In this document: piece by piece, positions 50,400 to 58,889 of the stretch
How positions within the stretch are numbered: position 1 is the stretch's first letter
How the letters are laid out: each line of letters starts with the position of its first letter
The notes under the pieces: model-generated
What the model saw: only the letters and a program-made list of their open reading frames with translations
Database searches by the model: none
What the model was told of the DNA's origin: nothing
NCBI GenBank assembly: GCA_964525395.1
Contig: CAZGGU010000003.1
Location: 5,296-69,295, forward strand
Direction: 5' to 3'
DNA from: 2-01-FULL-39-10-A sp964525395
Lineage (GTDB): Bacteria > Patescibacteriota > Microgenomatia > Levybacterales > UBA12049
DNA: 64,000 nucleotides
Program-made: the position numbers and the translations under genes

Positions 50400-51342
50400 A
50401 AAAATAAAATATTTAATCTGCGCCACTATTTTTGGTTTATTAATTTTTTGGTGGAGCGCATCACTACTTTTTAACGAGAGTATAAGTTTTAAAGTATTAA
50501 GATACCATCATGAATTGTCTGGAGATGTTAATTCAAAAATATTAAAAGGAGATAAAATTAATAGTGAGTTTTATTCTAAGAGGCAAAACTTAGGAATAGT
50601 AAATATCAAATTCAACAGGTATGTTAAACCTGATTTTGAAAAAGAAGATCAAATTATTTTCAGAATTAAAGAAAAAGGAATGAAAGACTGGTTATATGAA
50701 CAGAAGTATCAATCAGGGCTTTTCCAAGATTCGCCAATTTTTCCATTTGGATTTCCAATAATTACTAACTCAAGCGATAAAGACTATCAAATTCAAATAG
50801 AATCCTTAAAAGGGAATAACTCTAATGCTTTAAGTTTAAGAAATAAAGATTATGAGGTGGATTACTTTAATACAAATCAAGATATTAAAAAGAACGTTCC
50901 TGAATATTTAATTCTAAAATCAATAAATTCTGTTTTAGATTTGAATTTCTTAATTTATTCGAGTGTTTTTTTGATTCCTTTATTCATTTTTCTTTTTTTA
51001 ATTTCTTTATTTAGGAAAAAAAATAAAAAAAACAAATATTTGCTGTTTGTCTCAATATCTTTAATTTTTATTGATATATTTATTGTTCCCGTTTATACAT
51101 TTGGAATTCTGATAATTTCTATTTTAGTTTGGCTTATTAATATGAGAGTTAATAAAATAAGTAGTAATTTTAACTTTACATTTGCATTCATTTTGTTTCT
51201 CATCTGGATTTTCTTGAAACTATTGAACATAGACGTATATACATCAAAGCTTAATATTTGGACATATGTATTTTTATCCATTGGCGCAGGAACGCTTTTA
51301 TTAGAAAGTAAATTAAAAATAAGAAAAAATGCAAAAATTTAA
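50380..51342 (+). CDS. Membrane protein with outer beta domain, unknown
   Basis: 320 aa, not recognised as a named family. A helix at about 10-29 is followed by an outer domain (about 30-185) with NLGIVNIKFNRY, QIIFRIKEKGMKDWLYEQ and FPFGFPIITNSSDKDYQI. At least four to five further helices end the protein. The outer domain resembles a carbohydrate-binding or sandwich fold. It lies between a GT-C-like protein and a methyltransferase and could be a partner of the large membrane proteins around it. Confidence 0.65.
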   Translation: MSSKKDKKIKYLICATIFGLLIFWWSASLLFNESISFKVLRYHHELSGDVNSKILKGDKINSEFYSKRQNLGIVNIKFNRYVKPDFEKEDQIIFRIKEKGMKDWLYEQKYQSGLFQDSPIFPFGFPIITNSSDKDYQIQIESLKGNNSNALSLRNKDYEVDYFNTNQDIKKNVPEYLILKSINSVLDLNFLIYSSVFLIPLFIFLFLISLFRKKNKKNKYLLFVSISLIFIDIFIVPVYTFGILIISILVWLINMRVNKISSNFNFTFAFILFLIWIFLKLLNIDVYTSKLNIWTYVFLSIGAGTLLLESKLKIRKNAKI

Positions 51343-52075
51343 TTACGAAAATAAACAATATCTTAGTAAATTGAATGATTTAGGGGAAAGTTATTATTCT
51401 AAATACATCTCGTTTATTAAGTTCTATTCGAAAAGAAAAGATAAAATTTTGGACGTAGGGTGTGGAACTGGGACAGTACTCTTTAATTTGCAAAACAAAG
51501 GTTTTGTAAATCTTTATGGTATTGATGTTTCTCGGATGTTTATTAAGGAAGCCCAAAGGAAGAAGCTAAAAAATTTGAAATCTTTTTCAGGTAAAAAATT
51601 TCCTTATAAAAATGAATCATTTAATGTCGTAGGCTCATTTAATGTCTTAGAGCATACCCAGAATCCAAACTTTTTCATAAGCGAACAGATAAGGCTTCTT
51701 AAACCGGGTGGTAAATTAATAATAGCCTGTCCCAATTTCCTGTCGATCATGCTTATCAATAATTGGCATCCAAGATTGAGAGGTTTTAGGCAAAAATCAA
51801 AAAATTTTGTTTGTGTCCTTAAGAAAGTGCTTGATAAAAATTCTGAATTTGAAAAAATAAAACCGATTAAAATGAAAATCTTTAAATATGATAGCGATGC
51901 GATAGTCATTACTAATCTTATCGATTTAAAAAGACAGTTGAAAAAAGAAAAATGTGAAATAATATACGAGAGTGGTTTTATAAAAATGGATTCATATATA
52001 GTTAAGATTTTGAATTTGGTTCCCTTGATAAGATATGTAAGTCCCTCCTGCTTTATAGTCGCTCAAAAAAAATGA
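51329..52075 (+). CDS. Class I SAM-dependent methyltransferase
   Basis: 248 aa. ILDVGCGTGTVLFNL (motif I), YGIDVSRMFIKEA, FNVVGSFNVLEHTQN and LLKPGGKLIIACP are the Methyltransf_11/23 signatures. It probably methylates a sugar or lipid carrier product of the island; the substrate is unknown. It overlaps the upstream gene by 14 bases and the next by four. Confidence 0.87.
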   Translation: MQKFNYENKQYLSKLNDLGESYYSKYISFIKFYSKRKDKILDVGCGTGTVLFNLQNKGFVNLYGIDVSRMFIKEAQRKKLKNLKSFSGKKFPYKNESFNVVGSFNVLEHTQNPNFFISEQIRLLKPGGKLIIACPNFLSIMLINNWHPRLRGFRQKSKNFVCVLKKVLDKNSEFEKIKPIKMKIFKYDSDAIVITNLIDLKRQLKKEKCEIIYESGFIKMDSYIVKILNLVPLIRYVSPSCFIVAQKK

Positions 52076-54084
52076 AAAATATTTCTAACTTGATTCAGCT
52101 CTCAATAATCATCGTACTTATTTTAATCGTATTTAGAGCATGGATTTTTGGCAGTATTATTTCAGCGGGGGATAATTGGTATTACTATCCTTCGATGTAC
52201 AGTAATCATTTTCTAAATCCTTACTCTTGGTATACTCAAGCAACGGCAAATGGATTGGGCGGTCAGGGATTCGCTTATATAAATACATACATTGTTGTTG
52301 GATTCCTTTTAGAAATTGCTAAATTATTTCATCTTTCTTGGGATCTGACTTCAAAATTAGGCTTATATATTCTCTTTTTAATCATCTCCTCAATTTCATC
52401 AATATTTTTAATTAAAAAACTTTTTCCTGAAAATAGAGTTTGGATACTTGCCCCATTTATTTTTATTTTTAATACCTATGTACTAATGACAGTGGGCGGG
52501 GGACAAATAATAACCGCACTTTCATATTCACTTGTTCCATTTTCTATTTATTCTGTAATTTCACTAATTGATCTAGAGAAGAGAAATCTAAAATTAAAAT
52601 TTGTTTTTTTAACATCAATATTATTTTTTCTTCAAGCAATTTTAGATTTAAGAATTGCATTTGTCACAACTATTGCTGTTTTTGTCTATTTAATAATTTC
52701 TTTTATTCAAAATAAATTTAAATTAAATTTAATTAATTCTATTTACTTCGTATGTGCATTTTTATTGTTTGCATTGATGTGTTCTTACTGGTTAATTCCA
52801 ATTCTTTTATATGGAATAAATCCAATCGAACAGTTAGGCGTAGATTATAGTTCAGCGACAATTGTAAAATTTTTAAGTTTTGCAAAATTAGAAAATTCAT
52901 TAGGACTTATGCATCCATATTGGCCAGAAAATATTTTTGGAAAAATTGGATTTATGAAAGCAGAATTTCTATTTCTTCCAATTGCGGCATTTTCCTCATT
53001 ATTATTTCTTGATAAAGAAAAAAGAAAATATATTTTATTTTTTGCACTGATTGGGCTTTTCGGTATATTTTTAGGAAAAGGAGCGAGCGAGCCATTAGGT
53101 GGTGTTTATTTATTTTTATTTGAACACGTCCCAGGGTTTCAATTATTCAGGGATTCAATAAAATGGTATGTTTTAATTGCAATCTCATTTTCAATTCTCA
53201 TTCCTTATTCCCTAGACAAGATTTCTTTATTGATTGAAGAAAAAATTAATAAGAAAAACTTTTACTTATTAGTTGAAATTCTATTTATTATTTACATTTG
53301 CATTTTTCTTAGACCTGCTTTTATGAATCAATTAAGTGGAACATTTAAGGAAAGAATAATTCCTAAAGAATATATTTCTCTAAATAATTTTTTATCATCT
53401 CAAAATAATTTTTACAGAACGCTTTGGGTTCCTAATACTATGCTGTTAGGTTATTATTCAAATATGAATCCTCAGATTTCAGCAAGAGATTATTTCAAAG
53501 AATATTCCCAAGAAAAATTGTATAAAGTTATTGCGAAAAATGAATCAAATAACTCTTTAGATTATGCTTCTGTTAAATATGTGATTATTCCGAAAGATAC
53601 AGAAAAGGAAATATTTTTAACTGACAGAGAATTTGATAAAGAAAAATATAAAAATGCAGTTAAATCTTTAGATAAAATTTCATGGTTGGAAAAGGTGAAA
53701 GCATTTGGAGACATAGTTGTTTATGAAAATAAAAATTATAAAGATCATATTTGGTGTGATTGTGATGCAAAGATTAATTATCAATTTGTAAATCCAACTT
53801 TATATAAAATTTCAGTTAAAAATTATAAGAAAGGGGATAAAATAATTTTCTCCGAAGCATATGATTCTTTATGGACAATTAATGATGGTAAAAATATAAA
53901 AAATTCAGAAAGATTTGAAAAAAGCCTTAACAGTTTTATATTGCCTGGAGATGGAAATTATACGATTGAATATTCTGCGCAAAAGTTGGTAGATAAAAGT
54001 TTAATAATAAGTTTAATCGCAGTATTTTTAACAATTAGCGGCCTAACATTTTTAGTAATAAAAAATAAAAATGAAAATAAATAA
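52072..54084 (+). CDS. Large YfhO/GT-C-like membrane protein
   Basis: 670 aa, about 12 helices. SAGDNWYYYPSMYSNHFLNPYSW and ATANGLGGQGFAYINTY (each given in part) follow the first helix, and the C-terminal outer domain is beta-rich (ISVKNYKKGDKIIFSEAYDS, WTIND). A final helix ends the protein. The layout matches the genes at 20402 and 48111: a GT-C-like membrane half plus an outer sandwich. Its role in glycan attachment is inferred from this. It overlaps the next gene by 14 bases. Confidence 0.7.
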   Translation: MKNISNLIQLSIIIVLILIVFRAWIFGSIISAGDNWYYYPSMYSNHFLNPYSWYTQATANGLGGQGFAYINTYIVVGFLLEIAKLFHLSWDLTSKLGLYILFLIISSISSIFLIKKLFPENRVWILAPFIFIFNTYVLMTVGGGQIITALSYSLVPFSIYSVISLIDLEKRNLKLKFVFLTSILFFLQAILDLRIAFVTTIAVFVYLIISFIQNKFKLNLINSIYFVCAFLLFALMCSYWLIPILLYGINPIEQLGVDYSSATIVKFLSFAKLENSLGLMHPYWPENIFGKIGFMKAEFLFLPIAAFSSLLFLDKEKRKYILFFALIGLFGIFLGKGASEPLGGVYLFLFEHVPGFQLFRDSIKWYVLIAISFSILIPYSLDKISLLIEEKINKKNFYLLVEILFIIYICIFLRPAFMNQLSGTFKERIIPKEYISLNNFLSSQNNFYRTLWVPNTMLLGYYSNMNPQISARDYFKEYSQEKLYKVIAKNESNNSLDYASVKYVIIPKDTEKEIFLTDREFDKEKYKNAVKSLDKISWLEKVKAFGDIVVYENKNYKDHIWCDCDAKINYQFVNPTLYKISVKNYKKGDKIIFSEAYDSLWTINDGKNIKNSERFEKSLNSFILPGDGNYTIEYSAQKLVDKSLIISLIAVFLTISGLTFLVIKNKNENK

Positions 54085-55048
54085 TTCTGAAATTTTAATT
54101 ACAGGGGGTGCTGGATTTATTGGTAGTAGTCTTGCTGATGAATTAGTAAAGCAAGGAGCAACGGTTACCATTCTTGATGCAATGATTGCCCCATATGGTG
54201 GCAATATGTTTAATATCAAACAAATAAAAAATAAAGTTAATTTTATTAAAGGAGATGTGAGAAATCACAAAGCTGTGGAAAAAGCAGTCAAAGGAAAAGA
54301 TTTTGTTTTTCACCTGGCTGGACAGACAGGCAGAAATATTTCTATGGAGAACCCTATTCTAGATACCGAAATAAATATAATAGGGACATTAAATGTAATT
54401 GATGGTATTAGAAGGCAAATGAAAAAACCTAAACTTATTTTTGCTGGAAGTAGGGGAGCTTGTGGAATGCCAACATATTTACCAGTTAATGAGAAACATC
54501 CAGATAACCCTAGGGATGTCTATGGAATTAATAAAATGTCAGCTGAAAAAATGTGTCTACTTTTAGGAAAAGAAAACGATTTTGAAGTAGTATCCTTGCG
54601 ACTTAATAATGTTTACGGACCAAGATGCCAAATAAAAAGTAACCATTATGGAACTATTAATTTGTTTGTTTCTTACGCATTGCAGGGAAAAGTAATGCCA
54701 ATTTATGGAGATGGTTTACAAACAAGAGATTATGTGTACGTAACAGACGTAGTGAATGCTTTTATTAGTTCTATGAATCCAAAAGCAAATAATAATATGT
54801 ATTATGTGGGAACTGGAGTTCCTACTTCGTTACTGGAAATAGTAGGGATAATTCAAGAAAAGATTCCTGATGCCAAATTTAAAAAGGTACCTTTTCCAAA
54901 AGAACTTAAAAGTGTAGATTTTCCAGAGTTTTATTCCGACTCATCGTTTATAGAAAAACAACTTGGTTGGAAACCAAAAATTAATATAGAAAAAGGTATT
55001 GAAGAGACTATAGTGTTTTATAAAGAGAACTTGAAATACTATTTATGA
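54071..55048 (+). CDS. NAD-dependent sugar epimerase/dehydratase (SDR)
   Basis: 325 aa extended SDR. ITGGAGFIGSSLADELVKQG (NAD motif), FHLAGQTGRNISMENP and GSRGACGMPTY, then DVYGINKMSAEKM with the catalytic Tyr-x3-Lys, LRLNNVYGPRC and GDGLQTRDYVYVTDVV. It changes a nucleotide sugar at C4 or C6; sequence alone does not separate a 4-epimerase from other family members. It lies far from the other sugar-nucleotide genes. Four-base overlap with the next small gene. Confidence 0.85.
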   Translation: MKINNSEILITGGAGFIGSSLADELVKQGATVTILDAMIAPYGGNMFNIKQIKNKVNFIKGDVRNHKAVEKAVKGKDFVFHLAGQTGRNISMENPILDTEINIIGTLNVIDGIRRQMKKPKLIFAGSRGACGMPTYLPVNEKHPDNPRDVYGINKMSAEKMCLLLGKENDFEVVSLRLNNVYGPRCQIKSNHYGTINLFVSYALQGKVMPIYGDGLQTRDYVYVTDVVNAFISSMNPKANNNMYYVGTGVPTSLLEIVGIIQEKIPDAKFKKVPFPKELKSVDFPEFYSDSSFIEKQLGWKPKINIEKGIEETIVFYKENLKYYL

Positions 55049-55266
55049 AACCACAAGATATATTATTCTTAATAATTCTAGGTATACTTTTATACAAAAG
55101 AGATTCTAGGTTGTTTGTCTGGGCAGGACTCATCTCTCTTTTAATCTCGATCCCTTTATTCGCAAAATGGATTTTCTTTACTGCTGAGAGATTTACTCTA
55201 TATGCATTTGTTTTTCTTTTAATCGCGGTTCTTTTCAATTTAGCTAAAATTAGGCATAATAAATGA
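55045..55266 (+). CDS. Small membrane protein, unknown
   Basis: 73 aa, mostly hydrophobic, with two to three membrane segments (ILFLIILGILLY, WAGLISLLISIPLFAKWIFF, LYAFVFLLIAVLF) and a basic end. It is coupled to the SDR gene by ATGA. A hairpin of terminator type begins three bases after its stop. I do not recognise the family. Confidence 0.65.
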   Translation: MKPQDILFLIILGILLYKRDSRLFVWAGLISLLISIPLFAKWIFFTAERFTLYAFVFLLIAVLFNLAKIRHNK

Positions 55267-55268
55267 AT

Positions 55269-55334
55269 GAGTCCCGTTAGGATTTTAATGGGACTATTTA
55301 TTTATGTTGTTATTGAAAGGAAAAATCTAACGGG
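55269..55334. repeat. Inverted-repeat element, copy 2
   Basis: GAGTCCCGTT (55269-55278) and CTAACGGG (55327-55334). CCCGTTAG (55273-55280) pairs perfectly with CTAACGGG, and ATTTT/AAAAT extends the stem past one bulge. The right arm ends at the base before ATG 55335. Compare copy 1 at 19287-19347. Confidence 0.6.
55271..55302 (+). terminator. Possible terminator inside the repeat element
   Basis: GTCCCGTTA (55271-55279)/TAATGGGAC (55286-55294) with one G-T pair, a 6-base loop, then TATTTATTT. It excludes the longer CCCGTTAG/CTAACGGG pairing, so two alternative folds exist. Confidence 0.5.
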
Positions 55335-55880
55335 ATGAAAATCGGAATTGATATTAGCCAGCTTGCTTATCCAAATACAGGCGTAGCTAATTATCTCGAA
55401 AATCTTATTGATTCATTGTTGAAGGTGGACTCAAAGAATGAATATGTTCTTTTCTATTCATCGATGAGAAAAAATTTACAATTTACAATTTTCAATTTTC
55501 AATCAAATCCAAATGTTTCAATTAAAAAATTTAAATTACCACCGACTTTATTAAACCTGTTATGGAATAAATTACATATTCTGCCAATTGAAAGAATTAT
55601 TGGTCCAGTAGACTTGTTTATCACTTCCGACTGGACAGAGCCTCCTGCGAAAGCTAAGAAGGCTACGATCATTTATGACATGATTGTTTATAAAAATCCT
55701 GAAGAAACAGCCAAAAGTATTGTAGAGACTCAAAAGAGAAAACTAAAATGGGTTAAGAAAGAATCAGACATAATATTTGCCATCTCTAAATCTACTAAGA
55801 AAGATATTGAAGAAATATTAGGAATTGATTCATCAAAAATTAAAGTAATTTATCCAGGGCTGAATAAATTAACTAGTTAA
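55335..55880 (+). pseudogene. GT4 glycosyltransferase, N-terminal half only
   Basis: 181 aa, about half of a GT4 enzyme. KIGIDISQLAYPNTGVANYLENL, given as KIGIDISQLAYPNTGV and ANYLENL, TIIYDMIVYKNP and IFAISKSTKKDIEEI are the N-domain. The frame ends exactly at the inter-domain linker, KIKVIYPGLNKLTS. The donor-binding C-domain with the EX7E motif is missing. The last codons (TTA ACT AGT TAA) lie in the palindrome TTAACTAGTTAA that begins the four-helix-bundle cassette, so the gene seems to have been cut by that insertion. In-frame short repeats of ACAATTT/TCAATTT type occur at about 55475-55505. A stand-alone N-domain protein is possible but unlikely to be active. Confidence 0.75.
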
Positions 55881-55904
55881 CACATTAACTTGTTAACGCG
55901 TTAA
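55869..55904. repeat. Left TTAAC/GTTAA palindrome array
   Basis: Three overlapping 12-base units: TTAACTAGTTAA (55869), TTAACTTGTTAA (55885) and TTAACGCGTTAA (55893). The first contains the stop codon of the truncated GT4 gene. Confidence 0.75.
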
Positions 55905-55911
55905 TAACTTT

Positions 55912-56301
55912 ATGAAGATTACCAAATATGAGGAGTTGGAAATTTGGAATCTCAGCATCGAGATTGCATTAAAAGTTTATGAATTAACTAGCAAGGGGAA
56001 ATTCATGAAAGTTTATGGCTTAAGAGATCAAATTCGGCGTGCATCTGTTTCAATCAGTTCAAATATTGCAGAAGGTTTTGAAATGAATAATAACAACGAT
56101 TTTATTAGATTTTTGAGAATAGCTAAGAGTTCGGCTGGAGAAGTTAGAAGTCAACTTTATATTTCGTATGAGCTTGGTTATATTAATTCAAGAGAATATA
56201 ATGAATTAACCGATAAATTAATAACTTTATCCTCACAGAACGGAAAATTTATTAGTTATCTTTTGAGCAAGAAGAATAATAAAGAATTTTTGAACCGATG
56301 A
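55912..56301 (+). CDS. Four-helix-bundle protein (23S rRNA intervening-sequence family)
   Basis: 129 aa. YEELEIWNLSIEIALKVYEL, YGLRDQIRRASVSISSNIAEG, FIRFLRIAKSSAGEVRSQLY and ELGYI are the signature of the S23/IVP family, first seen in rRNA intervening sequences; Avd proteins of diversity-generating retroelements share this fold. The protein is basic and likely forms a nucleic-acid-binding oligomer. It lies outside any rRNA here, between a truncated GT4 and an intact GT4, and is flanked by palindromes. No reverse transcriptase or template repeat is visible nearby. Its function in such loci is not known. Confidence 0.9.
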   Translation: MKITKYEELEIWNLSIEIALKVYELTSKGKFMKVYGLRDQIRRASVSISSNIAEGFEMNNNNDFIRFLRIAKSSAGEVRSQLYISYELGYINSREYNELTDKLITLSSQNGKFISYLLSKKNNKEFLNR

Positions 56302-56310
56302 AAGAACTTT

Positions 56311-56322
56311 TTAACTTGTTAA
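56311..56322. repeat. Right TTAAC/GTTAA palindrome
   Basis: TTAACTTGTTAA, identical to the unit at 55885-55896, 9 bases after the stop of the four-helix-bundle gene. A TTTAAT hexamer (56327-56332) ends 6 nt before the next start. Confidence 0.7.
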
Positions 56323-56338
56323 CTTATTTAATTATCCG

Positions 56339-57469
56339 ATGAAGATTGCAATTAATGGTTACGAAGCCGCGGTTCCACGTTTTGGTTATGATGAGATAAC
56401 AGGACTTCCTAATAGGGTTGGTTCTAGTGCATATGTATTTGAATTACTCCTCAACCTGAACAGACTAGATCATGATAATGAATACGTAATTTATTTGCCG
56501 GTCAATCCGACAAAGGATATGCCTGCTGAATCTGAAAAATGGAAATACAATGTTCTTCCTGCGAGAAAACTTTGGACCCTTACTGCTCTTTCTCGAGAAT
56601 TTGCATTGAAAAAACCATACTATGATGCTTTCTGGAATCCTGGACATTATCTTCCTCCCTTTGCTCCGAAAAACTCTATCGTCTCTATACTCGATTTGTC
56701 CTATGTATATTTCCCAGAACTATTTGCTAAAACTGACCTTCTGAAGCTAAATAAGTGGAGTAAATATTCAGCAAAGCACGCAAAAAAGATTCTTACGATA
56801 AGTATTAGTAGTAAGAATGATATAATTAAAGAGTACAAGATTGACTCTGGAAAGGTAGAAGTAATCTATCCTGGAATAGGCATTGAATCTAGAATTAAGA
56901 ATAATGAATTAAGCATGGAGAATTTATCTAAAAAATATAGCGTCACTAGTCCTTATATTTTATTTGTTGGTACACTTCAGCCTCGTAAAAATGTAGCTCG
57001 TCTCATTGAAGCCTTTTCAAAACTTGATAGTGATATCTCTTTAGTTGTGATTGGAAAAAAAGGATGGCAATATGAAGAAATATTGGCTGCTCCAGCTAAG
57101 TTTGGCGTAGAGTCTAAAGTAAGATTTCTTCATAACGTAACAAGTGAGGATCTTCCATCCTTTTATAAAAATGCCGAGTTTTTTGTGCTCCCTAGTCTTT
57201 ATGAAGGTTTTGGTCTACCTGTGCTTGAGGCAATGCAACTTGGTTGCCCAGTAATAACCAGTGACATTTCTAGCCTTCCAGAAGCGGGAGGGAATGCAGC
57301 TCTTTACTTTGATCCAAAAAACGTAGACGATATAAAAGAGAAAATGCAAAAAGTGTTGAATGACAAAGATTTAAGAAAAAAAATGATTGACAAAGGGCAT
57401 GATCAGGTGAAGAAATTTTCATGGGAAAAATCTGCTAAAGAAACATTGGCTATTATTGAATCTTTATGA
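56339..57469 (+). CDS. GT4 glycosyltransferase
   Basis: 376 aa, complete GT-B enzyme. AINGYEAAVPRFGYDEITGLPNR (given as AINGYEAAVPRFGY and DEITGLPNR) opens the N-domain, with VSILDLSYVYFPELF. The linker is KVEVIYPGIGIE; the C-domain has LFVGTLQPRKNVARLIEAF and PSLYEGFGLPVLEAMQLGCPVI with the EX7E Glu pair. The linker KVEVIYPG matches the last residues of the truncated copy before it (KIKVIYPG), so the two were probably neighbours or duplicates before the insertion. It overlaps the acyltransferase gene by four bases. Confidence 0.9.
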   Translation: MKIAINGYEAAVPRFGYDEITGLPNRVGSSAYVFELLLNLNRLDHDNEYVIYLPVNPTKDMPAESEKWKYNVLPARKLWTLTALSREFALKKPYYDAFWNPGHYLPPFAPKNSIVSILDLSYVYFPELFAKTDLLKLNKWSKYSAKHAKKILTISISSKNDIIKEYKIDSGKVEVIYPGIGIESRIKNNELSMENLSKKYSVTSPYILFVGTLQPRKNVARLIEAFSKLDSDISLVVIGKKGWQYEEILAAPAKFGVESKVRFLHNVTSEDLPSFYKNAEFFVLPSLYEGFGLPVLEAMQLGCPVITSDISSLPEAGGNAALYFDPKNVDDIKEKMQKVLNDKDLRKKMIDKGHDQVKKFSWEKSAKETLAIIESL

Positions 57470-58017
57470 AAAGAGTAATGAGAAGAGGAACGACATTAAT
57501 TCGTGAATTCGAAAATATGATTATGGCTTGGAGTGGCCATGTTCCATCGCACCATTTCCGCCGTTTTATTTATAGACTTGGGGGAATGAGAATTGGTAAA
57601 GGTTCTACGATTCACTGCGGTGCTAAGTTTTACAACGCTCATAAAATAAGAATTGGGTCTGACACTATTATAGGCGAAGATGCAGTGCTTGATGGGCGAG
57701 ATATGCTTGTGATTGGAAGCCATGTAGATATTGCTTCAGAAGTAATGATTTATAATGCTGAGCATGATGTAAACGATGCATCTTTCTCAGCAATTACTGG
57801 AGCTGTTGAGGTAGAAGATTATGTGTTCATTGGTCCGCGAGCAATAATTCTCCCAGGAGTAAAGATTGGAAGAGGTGCCGTAATAGGCGCTGGGGCAGTA
57901 GTCACTAAAGATGTAGAGCCGTTTAAAATAGTAGGTGGTGTGCCAGCAAAAGAAATTGGTGAGAGAACGAATAAAGATCCTCATTACAGACTGGGAAGAG
58001 CTGCTTGGTTTAGATAA
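57466..58017 (+). CDS. Hexapeptide-repeat acyltransferase
   Basis: 183 aa left-handed beta-helix enzyme like WcaF/maltose acetyltransferases. MRIGKGSTIHCGAKFYN, IRIGSDTIIGEDAVLDG, VMIYNAEHDVNDASF with the catalytic His, VFIGPRAIILPGVKIG and VIGAGAVVTKDVEPFKIVGGVPAK. It transfers acetyl or another acyl group to a sugar. The N-terminus has a short amphipathic helix. Its stop shares one base with the next gene. Confidence 0.9.
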   Translation: MKRVMRRGTTLIREFENMIMAWSGHVPSHHFRRFIYRLGGMRIGKGSTIHCGAKFYNAHKIRIGSDTIIGEDAVLDGRDMLVIGSHVDIASEVMIYNAEHDVNDASFSAITGAVEVEDYVFIGPRAIILPGVKIGRGAVIGAGAVVTKDVEPFKIVGGVPAKEIGERTNKDPHYRLGRAAWFR

Positions 58018-58889
58018 TGAAATTATCAATTGTTATTCTTAGCTACAATACTCCGGATTTGATAAAAAATTGCTTAGATTCTCTCGAAAAATTCTACAAA
58101 GATGATTTAGGGAAAAATATTGAAGCTATTGTGGTAGATAATAAATCAGAAAAAGAGAACTTAGACAAAACTAAAAAATTTGTTTCAAGTAAAAAATTTG
58201 CATATTTTATCGAAAACAGTGAAAATGCAGGTTTTGGAAAAGGCTGTAATTTAGGCGTAGCTAAAGCGAAAGCAGACTATGTTTTATTTTTAAATTCCGA
58301 TGCAGAAGTAATTGACTCTAATCTGTTAGAAATGTCAGGTTTCCTTGATAAGAATCATGATATTGGAATCTTGGGTGGGAAAATTTTAAATCCTGATAAA
58401 TCTCCTCAGAAATCTGCTGGCAAATTTTATAATCTATTAAATTTTTTAATTATGATTTTAGGCGGAGAAAAATTTGGTTTGCTTAGAAAAAGTCCAGAAA
58501 AAATTGAAAAAGTTGATTGGGTAAGTGGCGCATTTATGATGGTAAATAAAAAAATGTTTAATCTGATTGGTGGATTTGATAAGAATATTTTTATGTACAT
58601 GGAGGATATGGAGATTTCTTTTAAGGCAAAAAAGAAGGGAATTGAAACCTACTTTTACCCAGATGCGAAAGTAATTCATAAAGAATATGGAAGCAGTAAT
58701 CGTGGATTTGCCATTGTAAATATTTATAAAGGACTTTTATATTTTTACAAAAAATATAAAAGTCCTTGGGAATACGGGATTGTTAAATTATGTTTATATA
58801 CCAAAGCAATGCTTATTTACTTATTGGGGAAATTGACTAATAATAGTTATTACGTAAAAACATACGGGGAAGCATTAAAGATTATATGA
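58017..58889 (+). CDS. GT2 glycosyltransferase (rhamnosyltransferase-like)
   Basis: 290 aa. LSIVILSYNTPDLIKNCLDS, AIVVDNKSEKEN, NAGFGKGCNLGVAKAKA, FLNSDAEVID (metal motif) and MYMEDMEISFKAKKKG (catalytic region) are typical of WbbL-like enzymes. The C-terminus has a weakly hydrophobic helix. It overlaps the O-antigen ligase/GT-C fusion by four bases and may build the unit that enzyme polymerises or transfers (inference from order). Confidence 0.85.
   Translation: MKLSIVILSYNTPDLIKNCLDSLEKFYKDDLGKNIEAIVVDNKSEKENLDKTKKFVSSKKFAYFIENSENAGFGKGCNLGVAKAKADYVLFLNSDAEVIDSNLLEMSGFLDKNHDIGILGGKILNPDKSPQKSAGKFYNLLNFLIMILGGEKFGLLRKSPEKIEKVDWVSGAFMMVNKKMFNLIGGFDKNIFMYMEDMEISFKAKKKGIETYFYPDAKVIHKEYGSSNRGFAIVNIYKGLLYFYKKYKSPWEYGIVKLCLYTKAMLIYLLGKLTNNSYYVKTYGEALKII

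Larger units (their letters stand above)
55869..56322. mobile_element. Candidate four-helix-bundle (IVP) insertion cassette
   Basis: About 450 bp bounded by TTAAC/GTTAA palindromes. On the left lie TTAACTAGTTAA, TTAACTTGTTAA and TTAACGCGTTAA (55869-55904), and on the right TTAACTTGTTAA (56311-56322). It contains one gene of the 23S rRNA intervening-sequence protein family and interrupts a GT4 gene. Mobility is inferred. Confidence 0.45.

Noticed and set aside
55912..56301. Diversity-generating retroelement, because Avd shares the four-helix-bundle fold
   Set aside because: No reverse transcriptase motif (such as YxDD) and no template/variable repeat pair is visible in the flanks.
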